A DNA stretch of 64,000 nt from Fimbriimonadia bacterium (GCA_039961735.1 JABRVX010000041.1:1-64000); one strand, 5' to 3'; shown: positions 28,597 through 38,297, counted from the stretch's first letter. Translations and numbers: made by a program. The notes: generated by a model from the letters alone, not told the origin.

Positions 28597-29689
28597 GCTT
28601 TTCAGCCGAGACACGTTCGTCGGCGTAGACATCGGGAGCTACTCGATAAAGGTCGCTCAGGTCGAGCCGTCCGGCGATCGGTTGCTGGTCAGCCACTACG
28701 CCAAGGCCGCGACGCCCGAAGAGACAGTGCGCGATGGCGTCGTCGTGGACCCGGAGAGGCTCGGCGATGCCTTGCGCGACCTACTTCGGCGTTCAGGAGT
28801 CGGAGCTACCGCCGCCAACATCGCGGTCGCCGGCTCGTCGGTCATCGTCCGCTCCATCAAGCTGCCCAAGATGAACGAGGCGGCTCTCCGCAAGTCCATC
28901 AAGTTCGAAGCCGGCAAGTACGTACCATCCTCCGTGGATGACAGCTACATCGAGTTCGACATGATGGGCGACGTCGCGGATGGAAAGATGGACGTTCTGG
29001 TCGTTGCTGCTCCGAAGGACATGGTCGAGAGTCGCGTTGCCGCGGTGCACCGCGCGGGCCTCGAGACCGAGGTAGTGGACATCGAAGGTTTTGCCCTCTA
29101 CCGGGCCCTCATCGAGGCGAGGCGCGACGAAGCCTACACCGACCGCACGATGGCCTTGATCGACATGGGAGCGGCGCACACCCACATCAGCGTCGTCGCA
29201 AATGGGCAGTTCTCTCTCACCCGCTCCATTCCAATCGCCGGAGAGACCTTGACAGATGCCCTCAAGACTTTCTTCCGGACCGATGAGGAAGTTGCGAGAG
29301 AATCGAAGCACTCGCTCGATTTCTCGCCGCTCATCGGGTCAGAACTGAATACCGACGCGCCCCCTCAGCTGCGCCTGATCCAACCCATCATTGACGAACT
29401 CGTACGGGAGCTTCGTCGCTCGATCAACTACTACCAGACCCAGCAGTCCGAAGGGTCTTCGGCCTCGCCCGTGTCGGTTCTACTGCTTAGCGGCGGAGCG
29501 GCCCGAATGAAGGGAATCGCGGATTACCTCGGCTTCAAACTCGGCCTTCCCTGTCAGTTCCTCAGCGTATGGGAGAACCCGCGATTCCTCATGGGAGGGG
29601 ACAACGTGGACCCGGAGGAGGGCTCGGAATACGGAGTGGCGACGGGTTTGGCCATGCGACGCGCCGGTCGCCAGGCGATGGTGGCTTAG
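28586..29689 (+). CDS. pilM: Pilus assembly protein PilM
   Basis: 367 aa. Actin-like cytoplasmic component (FVGVDIGSYSIKVAQVE; phosphate loops MALIDMGAAHTH and LLSGGAARMKGIADYL) that binds the N terminus of PilN and connects the alignment subcomplex to the ATPases. GAGGAGGA precedes the ATG at 28586; a longer frame upstream lies inside the HTH gene. Followed by pilN after 14 bp. Confidence 0.95.
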   Translation: MGLKLFSRDTFVGVDIGSYSIKVAQVEPSGDRLLVSHYAKAATPEETVRDGVVVDPERLGDALRDLLRRSGVGATAANIAVAGSSVIVRSIKLPKMNEAALRKSIKFEAGKYVPSSVDDSYIEFDMMGDVADGKMDVLVVAAPKDMVESRVAAVHRAGLETEVVDIEGFALYRALIEARRDEAYTDRTMALIDMGAAHTHISVVANGQFSLTRSIPIAGETLTDALKTFFRTDEEVARESKHSLDFSPLIGSELNTDAPPQLRLIQPIIDELVRELRRSINYYQTQQSEGSSASPVSVLLLSGGAARMKGIADYLGFKLGLPCQFLSVWENPRFLMGGDNVDPEEGSEYGVATGLAMRRAGRQAMVA

Positions 29690-29703
29690 GAGGTGAGTTC
29701 AGC

Positions 29704-30306
29704 GTGCCATTAGTCAACCTGATCTCAGAACAGAGAACCCAGAAGCGGGTGGCCATCCGCAAGACGCGCGCGTCCATGCTCGCGTGGGTCATCTCACTAG
29801 GTGCTGGTGTGGCCGCCGTCGGAGCACTGATGTGGCAGGTGGACCGTCAGAGTGACCGACTCGCTGAGTTGAAGTCCAAGAGCGCCGGCATGCAACCCTA
29901 TCAGCACGCCATCGCAGAAGGTCAGAAGGAGCTGGCGGTTCTTCGTCCGAAGCTGACCACGCTCCAAGCCGCGAGCCGCGCAACAGAGACTTGGCATCGC
30001 CTACTCGGCCACGTGGCATCGCGTATGCCCGAGGGCACCTGGCTGACCTCGGTCCGCGCCCAAGAGGCCAAGGCACCTAGTCAAGGCGTGGAGGTTCGGT
30101 TCATCGGTTACGCACAGGACCAGAGCCTGGTCGGAATGGTCATGCAACGCCTCAACGAGTGCCCCGACCTCGCTCAGGTGGACCTCAAGTACACCAAGGA
30201 AAAGGAGTCGGGCAACAACGTCGGCGTCGAGTTCGAAGTCGTCGCGATGCTCGCTGTTCCGAAGGACGCCAGAGCGAAGGAAGGAGGCAAGGCCGTTGGC
30301 TCATGA
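29704..30306 (+). CDS. pilN: Pilus assembly protein PilN
   Basis: 200 aa. Short cytoplasmic N terminus with the PilM-binding LVNLISEQR motif (cf. IN/NLL), one membrane span (about 25-45), then a periplasmic ferredoxin-like domain with a coiled-coil. GTG at 29704 follows AGGAGGTGAG. Overlaps pilO by 11 bp. Confidence 0.9.
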   Translation: MPLVNLISEQRTQKRVAIRKTRASMLAWVISLGAGVAAVGALMWQVDRQSDRLAELKSKSAGMQPYQHAIAEGQKELAVLRPKLTTLQAASRATETWHRLLGHVASRMPEGTWLTSVRAQEAKAPSQGVEVRFIGYAQDQSLVGMVMQRLNECPDLAQVDLKYTKEKESGNNVGVEFEVVAMLAVPKDARAKEGGKAVGS

Positions 30307-31003
30307 TGCACTCGCCAAGTCGCAGCGTGTGTTCCTGCTGCTGACCGTTATTACCCTGATCCTAGCCGGCGGACTGAGCTACATGCAAATTACCGAGTGG
30401 CGCACAATCAAGTCCGAAGCCGACAAGATCGCCAAGGAACTCGACAACCCGGATGCGCTGCGCAGACAGGTTTCGGAGGTCCGCAACGCGATGGTATCCA
30501 GCCGACTAGCGGTAGCTCACTTGGAACTCAACCTTCCCACGCGTGACTACGTCCCGACCATGCTCCGCGAGCTGGAGGCGATGGGCCACGCATCCGGGCT
30601 CCGCATCACCGGCGTTCGTCCCGTCCCGAAGAAGGAGAAGCCGAAGGCCGTAGACGGGGAGAAGGACAAAGCCGCTCCCGGCGCACCGAAGGACGATTCC
30701 AAGAAGAAAGAAGAGCGGAAGCCTTACGAGGAGATGGACTTCGACATCCAGGCCACCGGCCAGTACATGCAGATTCTCAAGTTCCTCGAAATGGTCAGCG
30801 GATTCCCGAAGATCATTGCAGTGAGGTCCGTGTCCATCAACGCCACGCCGAACCCGAGAGACGTAGGTCCGCCGAAGCTGACCGCAACCTTCGGCGTGCG
30901 TGCGTACATCTTCCCGACGAGGCCGCAGAACCTCGCGGAGTCCCCATCCCGAGCTTCCACGGAACGGTCGAGCTCTACGCAGGGGGTGAGCGGTGGCGGA
31001 TAA
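30296..31003 (+). CDS. pilO: Pilus assembly protein PilO
   Basis: 235 aa, TTG start with AGGAGG upstream. A single span (VFLLLTVITLILAGGLSYM) precedes a coiled coil and a PilO-type periplasmic domain, with a Lys/Glu-rich insertion (about 105-140). Forms the inner-membrane alignment complex with PilN. Overlaps pilN and pilP by 11 bp each. Confidence 0.9.
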   Translation: MAHDALAKSQRVFLLLTVITLILAGGLSYMQITEWRTIKSEADKIAKELDNPDALRRQVSEVRNAMVSSRLAVAHLELNLPTRDYVPTMLRELEAMGHASGLRITGVRPVPKKEKPKAVDGEKDKAAPGAPKDDSKKKEERKPYEEMDFDIQATGQYMQILKFLEMVSGFPKIIAVRSVSINATPNPRDVGPPKLTATFGVRAYIFPTRPQNLAESPSRASTERSSSTQGVSGGG

Positions 31004-31577
31004 GAAAGTTCTCATCGTCGGCGCGTTGGCAGTCGTGTTGCTCGGAGTGGGTGCCCTGCAGTTCATGGGAGGGCCCAAAAACGAGCCACGTCCGGAGCCT
31101 AAGAAGCCGAAGCAGGCCGAAAAGCAGACGGCAGAGCAGGCAGAAGATATCCCGCTGCCCGACGGCGTCCGTGTGGGCCCGGCTCGAGACCCCTTTGCAA
31201 AGCCCGGGGGCATCGCATCGGCTACGGAGACAGGCCCTGGTCAGCGCACGCGGTTCGAGCCGACGGAGGCCGAGCTTCCGACGCAGAAGACCTCTCCACC
31301 CAAGCTCGGGCCGCTAGACGGAGGATCAGTGCCGACGCTGTCGGTGAGGCAGGCCATGAACGGCTGTGGCTGGGAGGCCGTGGGTGTGGTGATAGGTCCC
31401 GTGCCCATCGTCGTCTTGCGCGACGCCACGGGAGAACAAGTGCTGGTTCGCGAGGGCCACATGGCGGACGACGCAACTCGAATCCTGAAGGTGACACCTC
31501 GTTCCGTGACCGTACGGCATCTCAAACAGACCGTGACTTTGGCAATCGGAGGGGGCGTTGTTGAAGACAAGAAATAG
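30993..31577 (+). CDS. PilP-like pilus assembly protein
   Basis: 194 aa. One N-terminal span (VLIVGALAVVLLGVGALQF), a charged disordered linker with RDPFAKPGG (the DPF motif typical of PilP/GspC linkers), and a small C-terminal beta domain (about 120-190, GWEAVGVVIGPVPIVVLRD). Position between pilO and pilQ fits a PilP that links the inner membrane to the secretin. There is no lipobox, unlike PilP of Pseudomonas. GTG start. Confidence 0.83.
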   Translation: MADKKVLIVGALAVVLLGVGALQFMGGPKNEPRPEPKKPKQAEKQTAEQAEDIPLPDGVRVGPARDPFAKPGGIASATETGPGQRTRFEPTEAELPTQKTSPPKLGPLDGGSVPTLSVRQAMNGCGWEAVGVVIGPVPIVVLRDATGEQVLVREGHMADDATRILKVTPRSVTVRHLKQTVTLAIGGGVVEDKK

Positions 31578-34128
31578 CTTCGTTGTCCTGGGAGTCGGCC
31601 TGCTACTCACCGGCATGGCTTGGGCAGGACCGACCATCACCAAAGTAACCGTGACCAAACAGGGCGACGGTGCGGTCGTTCGCGTGCAAGGCACCGACCT
31701 CCCGCAGCCCACGTTCTCACGATCGAACGCCGGCAAGGCATGGATCGCCTCCTTCAAGGCGTCGCTCGCAGTGAAGCCGCAGTACGTCTCTCTCAAGCAG
31801 CCCAAGGTCCGGTATGTCCAGTACGGATGGTTCTCGGCGAAGCCGCCGGTGGTCAACGTGCTCGCCTGGATCGACTCGGGCGTCCAGCCCGTGGTCGAAC
31901 AGGGGTCCAACGGGGACTGGCTCATCTGGCTAGGAGTGGCTTCTCCCACGGCACCTGCTGTCGAGCAGAAGCCTGCGGTCGCTCCCAAACCGGTTCTCCA
32001 GCCTCAGAAGCCCGTCGACGCGGTACGGGAGAACAATTACGAAGGGAAGGCCGACCTAGCCGAGCAGCAGCGGCAGCGTGAGGCTCAGCAAGGGCGTGTC
32101 CGTGCGGCGGCTCCCCAAGCAGCCCAACGCCCGCCTTTGCCGGATGTCAAGGTCTCGCTCGAGTTCCCGAAGGCAGACGTGGTCGTCATCCTGCGTGCGC
32201 TCGCCCAGAACGCCGGCGTGAACATCGTTACTGCACCGGATGTAAGGGGTGAGATCACCGTCTCGATGCGCGACGAGAACGTGCGAACCGCCCTCGAATT
32301 GATCACCACGATGGCTGGGTATCGCTACGCGCTGGTTGGTCGCACCTACGTGGTAGGGACCGAAGACTTCCTGAAGCGGTTCGCAACCGCCGAGGCGCCT
32401 CCCGGTCAGCAGGATGTCCCGCTGCAGGATGTCACCGAGTTCGTGCCGGTGACCGGTTCGCCGCAGGAGATCGCCGAGTCCTTACAGGCGCTGATGCCGA
32501 GTGTCAAGGTGATGCCTGGCCCCGCCGGTGGTGCCCCCGTCGTTGCTATTCGCGGTCCGGCCCCGGAGGTGCAGCGCGCGCGGATGCTGCTCACTGCGCA
32601 CCTCTCGCAGGATGAGGTCATCGAGGTCTACACCGCGCGTCACCGCGACGCTCACGACCTGAAGACCTACTTCCAGGGAGCGAAGAACCTGGTGCCGGGT
32701 GTGCTGGCGATGGTCGGCCCGTCCGCCCTCGGCATGGCCGCCAAGCAGCAGGCCAAGGGTGCCCAGACCGGTTCGACTGCAGCCAAGACGAAGGATACGG
32801 AGCAAGCGGCTGCCGCAAAGACTACTAGCGGCGCCGTGCCCGATGAACTCCAGGAAGCCGCAGGCGCCATGCAGGAAGAAGGCGGCAAAGCAGAGACGAA
32901 GCCCGCCGGCGGCGGCGACACCGGTCCTGCGAGCGGCGACGATCGCAAGTTGGTTCTCAAGGGACCGCGCGCGGCGGTGGACAAGGCTCTCGAGATCCTC
33001 GCCGTTCTCGACGTGCCGTTCGATCAAGTCACCGAGGTCTACGTCGCCAAACACCTCAGCAGCCGCTCACTCCAATCGCTGTTCTCAGGCGGAACCGACG
33101 CTGGAGGAAAGTCCGGAGACGGGTCGGCCAGCCTCGTGCCTGGGGTGAAGGTCACCGAAGGGCCGATGTCCATCGTGCCTGCAGGACTGCGGCCCCAGCA
33201 GCGTGAGCCCGAGCCCTCGCGGCACCTGTTAGTCACAGGTCCCAGGGATCAGGTGGCGCAGGCTCTTCACCTGTTGGCGCAGCTCGACATGCCGGAGCCG
33301 CAGGTGATTATCGAAGCCAAAGTGATGGACGTGCTGCGTGACGACTTGGACAAGCTGGGTGTCAAGTGGGACCTCTTCGACAACGGTGTGATCAACGTTC
33401 AGAACATCGAACGTGCCAGTACCGGCGAGACTCAGCAGAACGTCCGAGATGGTAACTCGCAGACAAACGACAAGGTGGGGAACAACACCTTCGAACAGAG
33501 GAACCAGTATAACACCACCAACGATTGGCAGCGGACCTTCGAGACGCTCGGTGACCCCATCGTAAACACCTTCAACATGTCGTTCAACCCGAAGACGTTC
33601 ATTGGATCGATCAACGGCATCTTGGACGCACTAGTGGTAAGCAAGCGATCGAAGTTGCTGGCCAGCCCGAAGGTGTCTGCTCTCGATGGTAGGCCGGCGA
33701 GGATCTTTATCGGCGATATCGTCAAGTATGTCGAGCAGATATCGCAGACTACCACCGGTCCTACCATCACCATTGGAGAAGTCCAGGCGGGCATCCTGCT
33801 CAATGCCACGCCGCGTGTAGCGCCCGACAATAGCGTGACACTCTCGCTGGCGACCGACGTGAGTCTGATCACCGCCTTCAACGACGTACCAGGTGGTGGA
33901 AAGTTGCCTCAGGTGGCCTCGCGCAACGTGGACACGAACATCCGCATGAGGGATGGTGAGACCATCGTCATCGGCGGCCTGATCCGTGAGGAAGAGCTGA
34001 TGACGATGACCAAGGTTCCGCTGCTGGGTGATCTGCCATTCCTGGGCCAACTCTTCCGCCACCGTTCGAAGACCAAAACCGGGTCGGAGGTTGTGCTGTT
34101 CCTGACAGTACGAGTGGTTCAGGAGTAG
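31558..34128 (+). CDS. pilQ: Type IV pilus secretin PilQ
   Basis: 856 aa. Signal peptide, AMIN-like domain (about 20-125), secretin/TonB N0 domain (SLEFPKADVVVILRALAQN), N1-type repeats separated by Ala/Lys/Thr-rich low-complexity linkers (about 390-465), and a C-terminal secretin barrel (about 590-856) ending GSEVVLFLTVRVVQ. It forms the outer-membrane pore for the pilus, so the cell has an outer membrane. Two adjacent TTG codons (31558, 31561) are possible starts, overlapping pilP by about 20 bp. The long linkers are larger than in the Pseudomonas protein. Confidence 0.95.
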   Translation: MLKTRNSFVVLGVGLLLTGMAWAGPTITKVTVTKQGDGAVVRVQGTDLPQPTFSRSNAGKAWIASFKASLAVKPQYVSLKQPKVRYVQYGWFSAKPPVVNVLAWIDSGVQPVVEQGSNGDWLIWLGVASPTAPAVEQKPAVAPKPVLQPQKPVDAVRENNYEGKADLAEQQRQREAQQGRVRAAAPQAAQRPPLPDVKVSLEFPKADVVVILRALAQNAGVNIVTAPDVRGEITVSMRDENVRTALELITTMAGYRYALVGRTYVVGTEDFLKRFATAEAPPGQQDVPLQDVTEFVPVTGSPQEIAESLQALMPSVKVMPGPAGGAPVVAIRGPAPEVQRARMLLTAHLSQDEVIEVYTARHRDAHDLKTYFQGAKNLVPGVLAMVGPSALGMAAKQQAKGAQTGSTAAKTKDTEQAAAAKTTSGAVPDELQEAAGAMQEEGGKAETKPAGGGDTGPASGDDRKLVLKGPRAAVDKALEILAVLDVPFDQVTEVYVAKHLSSRSLQSLFSGGTDAGGKSGDGSASLVPGVKVTEGPMSIVPAGLRPQQREPEPSRHLLVTGPRDQVAQALHLLAQLDMPEPQVIIEAKVMDVLRDDLDKLGVKWDLFDNGVINVQNIERASTGETQQNVRDGNSQTNDKVGNNTFEQRNQYNTTNDWQRTFETLGDPIVNTFNMSFNPKTFIGSINGILDALVVSKRSKLLASPKVSALDGRPARIFIGDIVKYVEQISQTTTGPTITIGEVQAGILLNATPRVAPDNSVTLSLATDVSLITAFNDVPGGGKLPQVASRNVDTNIRMRDGETIVIGGLIREEELMTMTKVPLLGDLPFLGQLFRHRSKTKTGSEVVLFLTVRVVQE

Positions 34129-34199
34129 CCGTGATCAGCTAACGCCGTGACAGCGACACACTAAGCGGCTACGAGCAACTATTCGAGAACATAGATGCA

Positions 34200-34222
34200 A
34201 GAGGGAGGGGTCCCCTCCCTCT
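34200..34222 (+). terminator. Terminator-like hairpin after pilQ
   Basis: AGAGGGAGGGG (34200-34210) and CCCCTCCCTCT (34212-34222) are perfect 11-bp arms around one base, followed by GCTTTCTG. It lies 71 bp after the pilQ stop and is the likely end of the pilus operon transcript. Confidence 0.65.
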
Positions 34223-34375
34223 GCTTTCTGAGTCGAGCGTTCAGGCTAGGGCTGCCTACGTTCCCCCTTCGCTCGGGAGTCTTCCTCCCGATGTGTGCCA
34301 TGTTGCCGGACCGCAGTCTGCCGTCGGCGCTGAGGCGTTACGATGGCGTGGTGATCCACGCCATCCACTCGAGCC

Positions 34376-34397
34376 GTCATGCTGAGCCCGTCGAAGC
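34376..34397 (+). repeat. Palindromic interspersed repeat, half copy
   Basis: GTCATGCTGAGCCCGTCGAAGC at 34376-34397 matches the left arm and loop of the family but then departs (TAACG), so the right stem arm is lost. It lies 4 bp before a complete copy. Confidence 0.7.
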
Positions 34398-34401
34398 TAA
34401 C

Positions 34402-34427
34402 GTCATGCTGAGCTTGTCGAAGCATGC
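34402..34427 (+). repeat. Palindromic interspersed repeat, complete copy
   Basis: Left arm GTCATGCT, loop GAGCTTGTCGA, right arm AGCATG (34402-34426). The copy at 34481-34506 is its exact inverse over about 25 bp, so the two can also form a large stem with a 54-base loop. Confidence 0.8.
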
Positions 34428-34480
34428 AACCGGAAGCCGCGAACGTGGCACCTGAAGACGATAGCGTTCGGCACGTCCCG

Positions 34481-34506
34481 TCATGCTTCGACAAGCTCAG
34501 CATGAC
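34481..34506 (-). repeat. Palindromic interspersed repeat, inverted copy
   Basis: The complement of this segment is GTCATGCT-GAGCTTGTCGA-AGCATGA, the same element as at 34402-34427 in the opposite orientation. Confidence 0.8.
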
Positions 34507-34706
34507 GCGCAGGTGCACTCCCCCTTGGTCGTACTCCATGCCATGACGGTTCGGCGCGGCTACGAGCTGCATATCCGGACGACTCGGCAACGTCCGGAAT
34601 CAGCCTGACACCTTGCAGCATATCGAGGGGACCGTCGGGGCCTCGATACCGCACCGGGACTGCCTTGACGGGCAGAGACAGGTGTCGAGCCAAGCATGGG
34701 TTCACC

Positions 34707-37700
34707 CTACCGGATGTTGAAGTAACGTGCCTCCGGGTGGTGGCAGATGATGGCCGACGTGGATTGCTCAGGGACCATGTGGCACTCCTCGGTCAGTTCC
34801 ACGCCGATGCGTCTGGGATCGAGCAGATCGAACAGCAAGCGCTGATCCTCCAGGTTCGGGCAAGCCGGATACCCGAAGCTGTAACGCGCCCCCTGGTAGC
34901 TCATGCTGAAAAGCAGTCGGATCTCTTTAGCATCCTTGTCCGCGATCCCCAGTTCCTCTCGCACCCTCTTATGCCAGTACTCTGCTAGGCCCTCCGCCGT
35001 CTCCACTCCCATACCGTGAAGGTACAGGTACTCTTGATAGTCTCCGGCGTCAAAGCGCTCTCTTTCGTACTCCGAGATCCGGCTGCCCACCGTAACACAC
35101 GTGAAGCACGCGACGTCCATTTTCCCCGACTCTCTTGGCGCGAAGAAGTCGGCAAGGCAGAGCCTGCGATCGGACGGCTGTCGTGGGAAGGTGAACCGCA
35201 CGCGCTCTGTCTTTTTGTCCTCTTGATACACGATCAAGTCATTGCCCTCGGACTGGGCCGGGAAGTAGCCGTATACTACCTTTGGCACTAACAGACGCTC
35301 CTCTGCACACTGCTTTTTCAGTCGCTCGTACGTCGGTCGCGCCACCTCTTCGAGCAGCCGCTCGAATTCCGCCTTGGATAGCTTGCCTCTTCGCATCTGC
35401 CACTGCCCACGAAACAGCGCAACCTCCGAGTTAACGTAGGGGTACACGTCCCATACGTCTATGTCATCCACCACTCTGACTCCCCAGAAGGGTGGCTCTG
35501 GAATCGGCACTTCGGTGGACACGTCGCTGCGACGGGTATCGGTTGTCTGCACCGTCACGTTGGGGAGCGTGGCTTCCGCACGCGGTGTGGGGGAGGGTCT
35601 GCGATAGAGCTCTTCCATCGCGGCTGGCCCCTTCATCACCTCGCCCATCAGGTACAGCCCCTCGAAGGCGTCCTGAGCGTAGAACACCTTTCCATGGTAG
35701 ATGTTACGAAGCTCGTTTTCCACGTAGCTTCGTGTCAGTGCCGCTCCACCCAACAGGACCGGTGCGCCAAACAGACCGAGCCGGTTCATCTCCTCCAGAT
35801 TCTCGCGCATGATCAGTGTAGATTTCACTAACAGTCCGCTCATCCCAATCGCATCTGCCCCCGTTTCCTCATAGGCTTTGAGGATGTTAGCGATTGGCTG
35901 CTTGATTCCGAGATTGACCACCTCGTAACCGTTGTTGCTCAGGATGATGTCCACCAGGTTCTTGCCGATGTCGTGGACGTCTCCCGCGACGGTGGCCAGC
36001 ACCAACTTGCCACGAGAGGTCCCTTCCACCTTCTTCATCTTCGGTTGAAGGTACGCAACGGCGCGCTTCATCACCTCGGCGCTCTGCAGCACGAACGGAA
36101 GTTGCATCTCGCCAGAGGCGAACAGTTCACCCACCGTCTTCATCCCCTGCAGCAGGATGTCGTTGATGATGGCGAGTGGCTCGTAGCGCAGGAGCGCCTC
36201 ATCGAGGGATGCCTCGAGCGACGTCTTGACACCATCCACGATGTGCCGTTGCAGACGCTCTTCTACGGGAAGGGTTGTTAGGTCTCCGACTGTCGGTTCG
36301 ACTGCAGTATCTTCACGAAACAGCGCCATAAGAGCGTGCAGCGGGTCTTCACCATCCACCCTCTCGTCGAAGACGAGCCGCCGAGCGATTTCCCGAATCT
36401 CTGGCTCGATGCGGTTCAAGGGCACGATCTTTCCCGCATGCACGATGGCGGCGTCCAGGCCGGCTTCCAGTGCATAGTGAAGGAAAACCGAGTTGAGCGC
36501 CGTCCTCGCAGCAGGTTTCAGCCCGAAGGAGATGTTACTAACACCTAGCAGCGTGTTGCACTCCGGCCAGCGTCGCTTGATCTCACGAACGGCGGTGATG
36601 GTCTCAACACCTGCCCCGCGAAACTCCTCGTCCCCACTACCCAGTGTGAACGTAAGCGCATCGAAGAAGATGTCCTCGGGTGAGATGCCGAACTCCTCCG
36701 TGGCGATGCGGTGAAGCCGCTCGGCGACCTGCAGCTTACGGTCCACGGTCTTCGCCATACCCTCTTCGTCGATGGTGAGGGCTACTACGGCAGCTCCGTA
36801 CTTGCGACACATGGCCAACACTCTGCGCAGTCGCTCGCCTCCATCCTCCAGGTTCACGGAGTTCACGATGGGCTTGCCGGAGATGAGCTTCAGCGCAGCC
36901 TCCATCACCTCCGGCTGCGTGGAGTCGATCATGATGGGGATCGTGGCCTGCTGGTTGATCAGTGGTATCAGTGTGGTGACGTCGGCCACCTCGTCGCGTC
37001 CCACGTATGCCATGCACACGTCCAGCACATGGGCACCCTCGCGCTCCTGGTCGCGAGCCATCTGCGCCATCTCGTCCCAGTCTTCTGCAAGCAGCAGGTC
37101 GCGGAACTTCCGACTTCCGTTCGCGTTGGTCCTCTCGCCCACGATCAGGAAGCTGGTATCTTGGCGATAGGGTACCTGCTGGTACAGGCTCGCGCATGCT
37201 GGCACATGATGAGGATTACGTCGCGCCGGGGTTGCGCCTGCCAGTGCCTGTGACACGGCACGAATGTGTTCCGTGGTAGTGCCACAGCAACCTCCCACGA
37301 TGTTCACGCCGAACTCGTGAACGAACAGCGAGTGGTATTCCACCATCTCTTCGGGGGTTAGTGGATAGTGTGCCTTGCCTGCCACCATTTGCGGAAGCCC
37401 GGCATTCGGCAGCACGCTGATCGGTTTTCGCGAATGCGCACTCAGGTACCGGACGTGTGCTACCATCTCTTGCGGCCCCGTCGCGCAGTTCAGGCCGATG
37501 ATATCCACCTCCGGAAACGCTTCCAGAGTGGTGAGCGCCGCACCTATCTCGGTGCCCAGCAGCATCTTGCCGTTGCTTTCCATGGTCACCGAAACAATGA
37601 GCGGCAACTTGCCTCCCGACTCCGTGAAGGCATCACATGCCGCAATCACCGCACACTTGGCTTGGAGAAGGTCCTGGCAGGTCTCGATCATCAGCGCGTC

Positions 37701-38156
37701 GGCACCGCCTTCGATCAGTCCCAGTGCGTTCTCACGATAGCTAACTAGCAGTTCATCAAAACCGATCATGCCCATCGTGACCAGTTTCGTCCCGGGGCCC
37801 ATCGAGCCGACCACGAAGCGTGGCCTGTCTGGGGTCGAGAACTCGGCTGCCACCTCTTTCGCTATGGACGCAGCCAGCCTGCTCAGTTCGCGCGTCCTGT
37901 CGGCGATGCCGTACTCCCCCAGGTTCATGCAGTTGGCGCCGAAGGTATTGGTCTCCACGGCATCTGCGCCTGCCTCGAAGTACCCCCGCGCCAGAGATGC
38001 CACCACGTCCGGTCGAGTGGCGTTGAGTATCTCGTTGCAACCCTCCAGGCCGTCGAAGTCGGCAGCCGTCAGCCCCGCGGCCTGCAGCGACGTGCCGGTC
38101 GCGCCGTCGAAGATCATCAAGCGCTTGTGCAGCGTCTCCAAGAACAGGGAATTCAT
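34707..38156 (-). CDS. metH: Cobalamin-dependent methionine synthase MetH
   Basis: 1149 aa, full length. Transfers the methyl group from methyltetrahydrofolate to homocysteine through B12. Domains in order: homocysteine-binding barrel (FDGATGTSLQAAGL; zinc ligands in GLNCATGP and GGCCGTT), pterin-binding domain (SFLIVGERTNANGSRKFRDL), helical cap, cobalamin domain with DVHDIGKNLVDIIL (His axial ligand), and the C-terminal SAM/activation domain (FSMSYQGARYSFGYPACP). No cobalamin riboswitch is visible in the short upstream region. It diverges from ylxR-infB. Confidence 0.97.
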   Translation of the reverse strand: MNSLFLETLHKRLMIFDGATGTSLQAAGLTAADFDGLEGCNEILNATRPDVVASLARGYFEAGADAVETNTFGANCMNLGEYGIADRTRELSRLAASIAKEVAAEFSTPDRPRFVVGSMGPGTKLVTMGMIGFDELLVSYRENALGLIEGGADALMIETCQDLLQAKCAVIAACDAFTESGGKLPLIVSVTMESNGKMLLGTEIGAALTTLEAFPEVDIIGLNCATGPQEMVAHVRYLSAHSRKPISVLPNAGLPQMVAGKAHYPLTPEEMVEYHSLFVHEFGVNIVGGCCGTTTEHIRAVSQALAGATPARRNPHHVPACASLYQQVPYRQDTSFLIVGERTNANGSRKFRDLLLAEDWDEMAQMARDQEREGAHVLDVCMAYVGRDEVADVTTLIPLINQQATIPIMIDSTQPEVMEAALKLISGKPIVNSVNLEDGGERLRRVLAMCRKYGAAVVALTIDEEGMAKTVDRKLQVAERLHRIATEEFGISPEDIFFDALTFTLGSGDEEFRGAGVETITAVREIKRRWPECNTLLGVSNISFGLKPAARTALNSVFLHYALEAGLDAAIVHAGKIVPLNRIEPEIREIARRLVFDERVDGEDPLHALMALFREDTAVEPTVGDLTTLPVEERLQRHIVDGVKTSLEASLDEALLRYEPLAIINDILLQGMKTVGELFASGEMQLPFVLQSAEVMKRAVAYLQPKMKKVEGTSRGKLVLATVAGDVHDIGKNLVDIILSNNGYEVVNLGIKQPIANILKAYEETGADAIGMSGLLVKSTLIMRENLEEMNRLGLFGAPVLLGGAALTRSYVENELRNIYHGKVFYAQDAFEGLYLMGEVMKGPAAMEELYRRPSPTPRAEATLPNVTVQTTDTRRSDVSTEVPIPEPPFWGVRVVDDIDVWDVYPYVNSEVALFRGQWQMRRGKLSKAEFERLLEEVARPTYERLKKQCAEERLLVPKVVYGYFPAQSEGNDLIVYQEDKKTERVRFTFPRQPSDRRLCLADFFAPRESGKMDVACFTCVTVGSRISEYERERFDAGDYQEYLYLHGMGVETAEGLAEYWHKRVREELGIADKDAKEIRLLFSMSYQGARYSFGYPACPNLEDQRLLFDLLDPRRIGVELTEECHMVPEQSTSAIICHHPEARYFNIR

Positions 38157-38240
38157 GCCTGTGGGCTATTATGCCTTTCCTGAGTTGACGGGCGGCCATC
38201 TAGGCCCATGTTCAAAGCCGGCAATCCCACCGTTCGCGGG

Positions 38241-38246
38241 TATAAT
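38241..38246 (+). promoter_or_regulatory. Candidate -10 element for ylxR-infB
   Basis: A perfect TATAAT lies 51 bp before the ylxR start, in the divergent region facing metH. No good -35 hexamer is found at 16-18 bp, so this is a partial call. Confidence 0.4.
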
Positions 38247-38297
38247 CTTGTGTTATCCCGGGATCGTATGCCGCGCAGCGGCGCGAACGGATGCAAG

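Larger units (their letters stand above)
34223..34706. other. Gene-free region with three palindromic repeats
   Basis: About 480 bp between the pilQ terminator and the metH stop. It holds three repeat copies (listed separately), two of them inverted to each other. Short frames across this part spell out the repeat (for example VMLSLSKH) and have no ribosome site, so I do not call them genes. Confidence 0.6.

Noticed and set aside
34195-34455. Open frame spelling VMLSLSKH after pilQ
   Set aside because: It is a translation of the palindromic repeats and terminator; no ribosome site and no conserved protein expected.
38157-38297. Possible cobalamin or SAM riboswitch upstream of metH
   Set aside because: The region is short and shows none of the conserved boxes of either riboswitch on the minus strand.
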